Position numbers and translations under genes: made by a program
Notes under the pieces: generated by a model
Seen by the model: only the letters and a program-made list of their open reading frames with translations
The model's database searches: none
What the model was told of the DNA's origin: nothing
From: Capsulimonas sp039928515
GTDB taxonomy: Bacteria > Armatimonadota > Armatimonadia > Armatimonadales > Capsulimonadaceae
DNA: 64,000 nt
Assembly (NCBI RefSeq): GCF_039928515.1
Contig: NZ_JBDSSZ010000150.1
Strand: one strand, 5' to 3'
In this document: positions 58,674 to 64,000 of the stretch, piece by piece
Layout of the letters: each line of letters starts with the position of its first letter
Position numbering within the stretch: the first letter of the stretch is position 1

Positions 58674-59165
58674 TTATCCCGCCGCAACGGCTTCGCGAGC
58701 CTGCGGAGCCGTCGATTCCTCGGCCGGGAGCAAGCGGTGGCGCAGGCCGTAATCGTCGCCGGCGACAATCACCTGGCGGGCGATATGCGCCACCGGGTTG
58801 ATCGCGATCGGCGCCAGAAGGTTCGCCGTGATCCCAATCGGGTCACCGGTCGGAACCGTCAGCAGCGTATAAAGACGTGGTCCGAGCGGCGCCGCGCCGA
58901 TTTCCAGAGCGTCCAAGTCGGCGTTTGCGATGCGAGGCGCATAGCCCGGGAAGAAATGGCGCGGCTCCGCGGTCAGAAACGCCAGCTTTTCGTCCTCCAG
59001 CGACTGCAGCCACAGAAACGGGCTGCTTTTGTCCTGGTTCGCCGAAGGGTGAGACACGAACGCAAAGCGCCGCTTCTCTTCAAATCCAGGAAGTCCGTCC
59101 GGGAAGGTGATGATGCTGTTTTCGTCGATGTTGATCTGGCCGAATCGCGCTGTTTCGATCTGCAT
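58674..59165 (-). CDS. fliW: Flagellar assembly factor FliW
   Basis: 163 residues. IETARFGQINIDENSIITFP and GLPGFEEKRRFAFV, then FLWLQSLEDEKLAFL, are the FliW hallmarks. FliW antagonises CsrA and binds flagellin, linking filament assembly to flagellin translation. The csrA gene lies 127 bases downstream; the gap has no gene. The C-terminal 25 residues are a Glu/Ala-rich tail. It follows flgL by 98 bases with a hairpin between. Confidence 0.95.
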   Translation of the reverse strand: MQIETARFGQINIDENSIITFPDGLPGFEEKRRFAFVSHPSANQDKSSPFLWLQSLEDEKLAFLTAEPRHFFPGYAPRIANADLDALEIGAAPLGPRLYTLLTVPTGDPIGITANLLAPIAINPVAHIARQVIVAGDDYGLRHRLLPAEESTAPQAREAVAAG

Positions 59166-59214
59166 AAAATGACTTGCTCCTGCTCAGCCCGCCTGGGTGA
59201 GCGCTGGTAGAGAT

Positions 59215-59237
59215 CGCGCGGCCCACTAGGCCGCGCG
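59215..59237 (-). terminator. 9-bp hairpin between flgL and fliW
   Basis: CGCGCGGCC (59215-59223) and GGCCGCGCG (59229-59237) with a CACTA loop. There is no U-tract; it may limit read-through or protect the flgL mRNA end. Confidence 0.45.
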
Positions 59238-59263
59238 TAAGACTTAATTCAGAGAAAATGAGA

Positions 59264-60148
59264 TTACAGGTAATCCGCGAGGGTGTGCTGGAATCCCTTG
59301 GCGACCGCGACCAGGGAGGCCTGATACACGTTCTGCGCGCTTTGCAGCTGCACGTAAGCCTGCGCCAGATCCACTTCCTCGACATTGGCGATGGCGTCCT
59401 TGTAGGAGCTTTCCGCCCGAGAAAGGTTCTGCGTGACGCTAGTCATCGTGTTGACCTGCGCGCCGATATTCGCCCGAACGGAGCTGACTGTGCTCAGGTT
59501 CGTGTCGAGCTTGCCCAGATCGCCCGACATGGCGTTGATGTCGCCGGACGCCAGGTTCGCCTTCAGATCTTTCAGTGTGGAAAACAGTCCGTCGAAGATC
59601 GTGCTTCCCGGAGTGCTGATCGTCAGGTTGTTGCTCTTGCCGACTGTGGCGGTCACGCTGCCGGTGTTTCCCTGATAAGCAGGTCCGGTCGAGTGCGCGG
59701 CGGCGTCATCGATATAGGGCGCCGTCTTGGTCTGGCTCCCGCTGAAGAGATATTTCCCGTGGACATCCGCGTTGGCGGACTGAATGACCGACGAGATAAT
59801 GCCGTCGATCTGCAGGGACAGTGCGTTGAGGCTGTCCGGCGTCTGCGTGGAGTTGGCGCCGGCGCTGGCGATCTGGCGAGCCGTTCGGATGGCGTCGGCG
59901 ACATCCGAGAGGGTGCTGTCGCTCGCGTTCAGGAACGTCTTCGCCTGGTTCGCGTTCGCCTGGTACTGGCTGTTGTCCACGAGGGACGCGCGCAGCGACA
60001 TGGAGTAAGCGGCGCCCGCCGGGTCGTCCGAGGGGTTGTTCAGTTTTTTGCCGGTGGAGATCTCCGTGGAGACCGCGTTCAGGCTATTCAAACTCGTCTC
60101 GACGTTAGCGGCGAGCGTGGCCGAGATTAAACTATTGGTAACTCGCAT
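59264..60148 (-). CDS. flgL: Flagellar hook-filament junction protein FlgL
   Basis: 294 residues with the flagellin-like N-terminus MRVTNSLISATLAANVETSL, the KLNNPSDDPAGAAYSMSLRA motif and the matching C-terminal helix (VDLAQAYVQLQSAQNVYQAS). This is the FlgL/HAP3 pattern. It links the hook to the filament. It lies 19 bases downstream of flgK. The middle domain is short compared with E. coli FlgL (317 aa). Confidence 0.95.
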   Translation of the reverse strand: MRVTNSLISATLAANVETSLNSLNAVSTEISTGKKLNNPSDDPAGAAYSMSLRASLVDNSQYQANANQAKTFLNASDSTLSDVADAIRTARQIASAGANSTQTPDSLNALSLQIDGIISSVIQSANADVHGKYLFSGSQTKTAPYIDDAAAHSTGPAYQGNTGSVTATVGKSNNLTISTPGSTIFDGLFSTLKDLKANLASGDINAMSGDLGKLDTNLSTVSSVRANIGAQVNTMTSVTQNLSRAESSYKDAIANVEEVDLAQAYVQLQSAQNVYQASLVAVAKGFQHTLADYL

Positions 60149-60167
60149 GGTTTATATTCCTCTTGAA

Positions 60168-61550
60168 TTAACGGCCGGAGAAGAGGTCGTTAATGAGTGT
60201 CCCGATCATATCGTCCATCGTCTTGACCACCTTGGCGGCGGCCTGGTATCCACGCTGATACTTCATCATGTTGATCATTTCGCCGTCCGTGGAGACGCCC
60301 GTGATCGAAGCCTTCTGCTGGGACAGCTGGCTCAAGCTGGAGTTGGAGCTGGCGGCCGATGTCTTAGCTGCGTCGGTACGGGCGCCCAGGTCCGCGATCC
60401 GCTGCTGGAAGAAGTCGCTGACAGTGTCTCCCGCAATCAGCCCTTGCTTCTGTACGCCGGCGAGTAGCGTGGCGTTCTGGCTGTCTCCAGGCGCGGGCTT
60501 GGTCGCCGGCGGGGCCGGCTTCGCGGCTGCGGCCAGCCGCAATGGACTTGCGGTCAGCTGAGTATTGACGGCGATCGTCGAAGCATCCGTTCCCGTGAAG
60601 AAAGCGATATTCGTGCTGCCGTCGAGCCCGGAACCACCGCGGTGGATCGTGTTGATCGCATTGATCATCGTTCCCGCCACGCGGTCCAGATTGGCCTGGT
60701 ATCCGGTCACCAGCGCCTGCGACTTCTCAATGCCGGCGAGATCGCCGCCGGTCAGGTCGCCGCGCGCTGTCAAGCCGTCCGTTCCCGTCATGGTCACGGG
60801 GTAGAAGTCCGTGCCATTGACCAGGCTGCTTGAACCGATTGTCAGGTTCACGGTTCCGTCAGTTCGGTTGCTGATGCTGATGTTCGCAAGTTTCGAGACC
60901 TTATCGATCAGGATATCGCGCTGATCCAGCAGGTCGTTGGCGTCCAGATGCTGCGCCGTGGTCGAGCGGATCGTTACGTTCAAGTCGGCGATCTGGCTGC
61001 CGTAGCTGTTCAGTGCGCTGAGGCCAGCCGTCGCTTTGCTGACTAGCTGGTCGCTGATGACGGTGAGCGACTGCTGTGTCTGCTGAATGACCTGCGACAT
61101 AGCGCTGGCCTTCTGCAGGATCGTGGCGCGGACGCCGGTATCCTCGGGGTTGCTTTCCAGGTTCGTAAAGCTCTGGAAAAATTGGTTCATCGCGTGGTCG
61201 ATGCCGGTGTCCGACGGCTCCCCGAACGCGCCTTCCACTTGGTGCAGCGTATCGTAAGTAGACTGCTGCATCGTTTGCTGCGACGTGTTGTCGCGGATCT
61301 GCACGTTCAAAAACTCATCGGCGGCGCGTGTGATGCTCTGCGCCGTGACGCCGGTGCCGATCATGCCGACATGAGCCGAGCCGGACACGGGCGGAGGAGA
61401 ATAAGGATCCGTTGTCTGCATATTCGCCGTCTGCACGGAGTAGCCCGGAGTATCGGCGTTGGCGATGTTGTGACCGGTGACGTTCTGGCCGACCTGCGCC
61501 GCGGCGAGGCCGCGTGAGCCGATCTCCAGACCAAAGAATGTTCCTGGCAT
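60168..61550 (-). CDS. flgK: Flagellar hook-associated protein FlgK
   Basis: 460 residues. GLEIGSRGLAAAQVGQNVTG and HNIANADTPGYSVQTANMQT match the rod/hook N-terminal motif, and the C-terminus (GEMINMMKYQRGYQAAAKVV) matches the hook-associated end. It is shorter than E. coli FlgK (547 aa), with a Pro/Ala-rich stretch (AAAKPAPPATKPAPGDSQ) in the middle. It acts as HAP1 in the hook-filament junction. Confidence 0.95.
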   Translation of the reverse strand: MPGTFFGLEIGSRGLAAAQVGQNVTGHNIANADTPGYSVQTANMQTTDPYSPPPVSGSAHVGMIGTGVTAQSITRAADEFLNVQIRDNTSQQTMQQSTYDTLHQVEGAFGEPSDTGIDHAMNQFFQSFTNLESNPEDTGVRATILQKASAMSQVIQQTQQSLTVISDQLVSKATAGLSALNSYGSQIADLNVTIRSTTAQHLDANDLLDQRDILIDKVSKLANISISNRTDGTVNLTIGSSSLVNGTDFYPVTMTGTDGLTARGDLTGGDLAGIEKSQALVTGYQANLDRVAGTMINAINTIHRGGSGLDGSTNIAFFTGTDASTIAVNTQLTASPLRLAAAAKPAPPATKPAPGDSQNATLLAGVQKQGLIAGDTVSDFFQQRIADLGARTDAAKTSAASSNSSLSQLSQQKASITGVSTDGEMINMMKYQRGYQAAAKVVKTMDDMIGTLINDLFSGR

Positions 61551-61565
61551 GTGTTGTTTCCTCTG

Positions 61566-62036
61566 TTAGGCGAGTCGGTCCAGCAGCAGTCGGCAGCCAT
61601 TCAGGCTTCGCCCACCGTACAGGATATCTGCTTTGCGTCCCGCCTCCACAAAGAGGTCCAGCGTAAACGCAATATACTCAAGTTCGTTGTTGATCAGCCG
61701 CTCATTCTGGCGGCTGAGCTCCTGAATGCGATCCAGGGTCAAGCGAAGCGTGTCGCGCACATTCAAAAGCTGTCGGCGACTGCGCTCGGGCAGGTCGTCG
61801 ACGATCTCGGACAGCACGATCGGCTCGTCGTCCTCGCCCCGGAACGCGGCTTGCCGCGCTTCCAGCTGAACTTCCAGCTGCGCCAGAAGCTGCGCATGCT
61901 CGGTTTGCGTATCGTAAAACCGCTTGCGGTCACAGGCGAGAAGCGCGCGCTGCTGTGTTTCCAGCAGACGGCAGTGACGCGATTGGAGCATCTGTTCATC
62001 GCGAAGCACTTTGAGAATTTTCTGTGTGTCCGGCAT
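61566..62036 (-). CDS. flgN: FlgN-like flagellar export chaperone
   Basis: 156 residues, mostly predicted helix with coiled coil: ILKVLRDEQMLQSRHCRLLE, then ALLACDRKRFYDTQTEHAQL and RIQELSRQNERLINNELEYI. The size, position directly upstream of flgK and the helical composition fit FlgN, the chaperone of FlgK and FlgL. Sequence identity of FlgN is always low, so the call rests mostly on context. ATG 62036 was chosen over 62096 because of an adjacent GAAACGAG and the hairpin upstream. Confidence 0.7.
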   Translation of the reverse strand: MPDTQKILKVLRDEQMLQSRHCRLLETQQRALLACDRKRFYDTQTEHAQLLAQLEVQLEARQAAFRGEDDEPIVLSEIVDDLPERSRRQLLNVRDTLRLTLDRIQELSRQNERLINNELEYIAFTLDLFVEAGRKADILYGGRSLNGCRLLLDRLA

Positions 62037-62078
62037 AAGCTCGTTTCTTTCTGCGCCTTTCAGGGCTTTGTGAGTTCG

Positions 62079-62103
62079 AAAGCCCGGTAATCCCACGGGC
62101 TTT
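62079..62103 (-). terminator. Hairpin between flgJ and flgN
   Basis: AAAGCCCG (62079-62086) and CGGGCTTT (62096-62103) form an 8-bp stem between the flgJ stop and the flgN start. No U-tract follows; it may be an mRNA processing or pausing site. Confidence 0.45.
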
Positions 62104-62106
62104 TCA

Positions 62107-62514
62107 TTACTTTAATTGTCGGTTCTTCTGCGCCGCCGCATTAGGCTTCTCGGGTGATTTTCCGGCAATGTCGCTAGCTGTTACACCCGGCGACAGGACC
62201 GGCAAGCCGTCGGCGTCCACAATATCCTCGCGAGTTAACTGGGTATACATCATCTTCGCCAGCCCAAAGTCTCCGCGATCGGACATCGTCTCGGAAACCT
62301 TCTGATCGATCAGTTCCTGAAAGGTCTGCTGCTGATCGCCTTCGTCCTTGAGCAGCGTGCTCTTGGGGATGGACTTGCGCATTTCTTTGAACATCAGGTC
62401 CAGAAAATAGCTTTCGAACTGTTGGCAAGCCTTCTTCAAGTCGGCGGGCTGTTTCGCATGCGGCGCATCCGTCAACGGCGGACTGGACGGCGCGTTCAGG
62501 GGAGTGAGTTCCAT
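62107..62514 (-). CDS. flgJ: FlgJ rod-binding (capping) domain protein
   Basis: 135 residues, equal to the N-terminal rod-binding domain of FlgJ: ACQQFESYFLDLMFKEMRKS then FQELIDQKVSETMSDRGDFG and LAKMMYTQL. The C-terminal muramidase domain of enterobacterial FlgJ is missing; single-domain FlgJ is common outside gamma-proteobacteria and a separate hydrolase is expected. The ATG overlaps the flgI stop by one base, so they are cotranslated. The tail of ~25 residues is Pro/Lys-rich. Confidence 0.88.
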   Translation of the reverse strand: MELTPLNAPSSPPLTDAPHAKQPADLKKACQQFESYFLDLMFKEMRKSIPKSTLLKDEGDQQQTFQELIDQKVSETMSDRGDFGLAKMMYTQLTREDIVDADGLPVLSPGVTASDIAGKSPEKPNAAAQKNRQLK

Positions 62515-63623
62515 TAAAGCACCTCAATCTCGGCGTGCAGCGCGCCGGCTTCCTTCATTGCCTGAAGGATCGAGATGAGATCGCGCGGCGTGACGCCTAG
62601 CGCGTTCAGCGATTTGACGACTTTGTCCAGCGTCGTGCCGCCGGTGACCTTCATCAGCCGGTTATCGCCTTCTTTCGTCTGGATGATCTTGCGCGGCTCC
62701 ACCACGGTCTTTCCGCCGCTCAGCGGCGCCGGCTGCGAGATGATGGGATCGTTGGTCACGGAAATGGTGAGATTGCCGTGGGCGATGGCGCAGGGCGTGA
62801 TCGTGGCGTTACCGCCCATGACCACGGTCCCGGTCCGCTCATTGACGACGATCTTCGCGACTTCGTCGGTATCGACCGGCGTGTCTTCTAATTCGGCGAT
62901 CATGTTGACCGTATCGGCTCCCAAGGCAAAATCCACCTGGATCGTCCCGGCGTCCATGGCGCGAGCTCCCGTGGCGCCGAGCGGTAAATGCCGCGCGATC
63001 GCTTTCGCGGCGCGCACCGCCGTGGTGAAATCGGGCTGATTCAGAATGACCGAGACGGAGTGAGCTTCGGCGCCGGCAAACGTCATCGGCACTTCCTGCT
63101 CGACCAAAGCGCCGGCGGGAATGCGGCCGGCCGTAACATGGTTCTTCGTGACCGACCCGCCCGCGCCGCCGCCTCCCACAAATCCGCCGACCGAGACGGA
63201 GCCTTGCGCCGCCGCGTAAACCTTACCGTCCGCCGCCTGGAGCGGCGTTTGGAGCAGCGTGCCGCCTTGCAGCGACTTGGCGTCGCCCAGGCTGCTGACG
63301 GTGACATCAATCGTACTGCCGTTCTTCACGAACGCCGGCAGCGACGCCGTCACCATGACCGCCGCGACATTCTTCAATTTCATGGACGCCGCGGAGGAGT
63401 TCACCCCGAACTTCGCGAGCATGGACGCCACCGCCTGCGGCGTGAACGACGACCCCGTACCATCCCCCGTGCCGTCCAGTCCAATGACCAGGCCATAGCC
63501 GATCAACTGGTTCGACCGGACGCCCTGCACCACTCCGATATCTTTCAACCGGGCCTGCGCATGAACGGCGGAGCCGCCCGCAGTGAGCGCGAGCAATGTA
63601 AAGAGTGCGAATGTATTTTTCAT
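62514..63623 (-). CDS. flgI: Flagellar P-ring protein FlgI
   Basis: 369 residues with a signal peptide (FALFTLLALTAGGSAVHA). RLKDIGVVQGVRSNQLIGYG and VIGLDGTGDGTGSSFTPQAV are the FlgI signatures, and TPRDLISILQAMKEAGALHA is the C-terminal motif. It forms the periplasmic P ring around the rod, so the cell must be diderm with peptidoglycan. It is preceded by the flgH terminator. Confidence 0.95.
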   Translation of the reverse strand: MKNTFALFTLLALTAGGSAVHAQARLKDIGVVQGVRSNQLIGYGLVIGLDGTGDGTGSSFTPQAVASMLAKFGVNSSAASMKLKNVAAVMVTASLPAFVKNGSTIDVTVSSLGDAKSLQGGTLLQTPLQAADGKVYAAAQGSVSVGGFVGGGGAGGSVTKNHVTAGRIPAGALVEQEVPMTFAGAEAHSVSVILNQPDFTTAVRAAKAIARHLPLGATGARAMDAGTIQVDFALGADTVNMIAELEDTPVDTDEVAKIVVNERTGTVVMGGNATITPCAIAHGNLTISVTNDPIISQPAPLSGGKTVVEPRKIIQTKEGDNRLMKVTGGTTLDKVVKSLNALGVTPRDLISILQAMKEAGALHAEIEVL

Positions 63624-63673
63624 TGATTTGATTATTGGTAGAAATACCGGGTTTCTTTAGAGGGTTCTAAAAA

Positions 63674-63707
63674 GAAACGCCGGGCGATGAAAATCACCCG
63701 GCGTTTC
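63674..63707 (-). terminator. Intrinsic terminator between flgH and flgI
   Basis: GAAACGCCGGG (63674-63684) pairs with CCCGGCGTTTC (63697-63707), with a further three pairs across one mismatch and a short loop. On the minus strand it is followed by TTTTT. It lies 11 bases after the flgH stop and 51 before the flgI start. Confidence 0.8.
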
Positions 63708-63717
63708 CATCTATTGT

Positions 63718-64000
63718 CTAAAATAAGAACTTAAAGATCTTCGAAATGAGGCCGTCGTGCTGCTTGTCTCCGACAGGGCCTTTGCCGCCGTACTTGATCT
63801 GCGCATCGGCGACCAGGGGCGAGGCGATGGTGTTGTCGGGAGCGATGTCGAGCGGGCGGATGACGCCGGTAAGGGTGATCTCCTGCGTCTCCGCGTTCAT
63901 GCCGACCTTGCGCTTGCCTTCAACGAGCATGTTGCCGTTGGGCAGGATCTGCTTGACGGTGACCGCGATACGGGCATGAAGATTGTCGTTGCGGTCGGTG
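63718..64000 (-). CDS. flgH: Flagellar L-ring protein FlgH, C-terminal part (cut by window edge)
   Basis: The visible 93 codons encode a FlgH C-terminal half: ARIAVTVKQILPNGNMLVEG then KRKVGMNAETQEITLTGVIR and PLDIAPDNTIASPLVADAQI. The end, KYGGKGPVGDKQHDGLISKI, fits the family. FlgH forms the L ring in the outer membrane, confirming a diderm cell. The start lies beyond the window, so the signal peptide and lipobox are not visible. The order flgH-flgI is the standard one. Confidence 0.92.
   Translation of the reverse strand, partial: TDRNDNLHARIAVTVKQILPNGNMLVEGKRKVGMNAETQEITLTGVIRPLDIAPDNTIASPLVADAQIKYGGKGPVGDKQHDGLISKIFKFLF

Overview
The window reads as a chromosomal segment of a GC-rich, free-living, diderm, flagellated bacterium. 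A DUF1559-type prepilin, several LacI regulators beside sugar ABC and glycosidase genes, a very large TolB-propeller/carboxypeptidase-regulatory-like surface protein, flagellar L- and P-ring genes (so an outer membrane) and a cyanobacterial-style Hfq-like protein together suggest Armatimonadota (Capsulimonas-like). That assignment is inference from gene content, not from a marker gene. Genes are mostly in short operons, and several promoters match the housekeeping sigma-70 consensus closely.

Layout. 0-8.4 kb: a truncated LacI gene, a prepilin/lipoprotein pair, and a divergent alpha-xyloside utilisation operon (GH31, binding protein, two permeases) followed by a convergent LacI regulator. 8.6-18.2 kb: an MsbA-like ABC exporter, then a metal and anion resistance region with three ArsR regulators. 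It holds arsR-ClC, a Cd/Zn/Pb-type P1B ATPase with its own ArsR and, divergently, arsR-arsM-aquaporin-metallophosphoesterase, an arsenic methylation operon lacking the usual reductase and pump. 18.5-27.1 kb: a four-PAS diguanylate cyclase, a three-PAS RsbW-like kinase, MgtE, a LysR/YeiH divergent pair, an SBF-type transporter and a possible 28-residue lipoprotein.

27.4-37.6 kb: a 2,390-residue secreted repeat protein, a GH127 beta-L-arabinofuranosidase and endonuclease III. 37.7-45.7 kb: a membrane protein with an internal duplication, tRNA-Gly and tRNA-Cys, a glutaredoxin / 36-aa basic protein / Hfq-like operon, two paralogous zinc-ribbon membrane proteins flanking an unknown protein, an ionotropic-glutamate-receptor-like channel with an unusual pore, a small secreted protein, a VapBC-type toxin-antitoxin module and a dehydrogenase. 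45.8-55.7 kb: a GT39-like membrane protein, a metallophosphoesterase split by a coiled coil, a kinase-like protein, an Arg-rich HSQQNR-repeat protein, an ECF sigma / zinc anti-sigma / RseB-like lipoprotein operon, a second polytopic membrane protein and an isochorismatase-like hydrolase. 55.9-64 kb: LacI, malate dehydrogenase, csrA, fliW and a flagellar run flgL-flgK-flgN-flgJ-flgI-flgH (the last cut by the window edge).

Non-coding signals include two copies of a ~140-bp long-arm inverted repeat whose arms vary in a compensatory way, one 173-bp repeat of another family, at least three promoters placed so that the transcript would start at or very near the start codon, and several strong intrinsic terminators. 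No CRISPR array, rRNA gene, transposase or integrase was seen.
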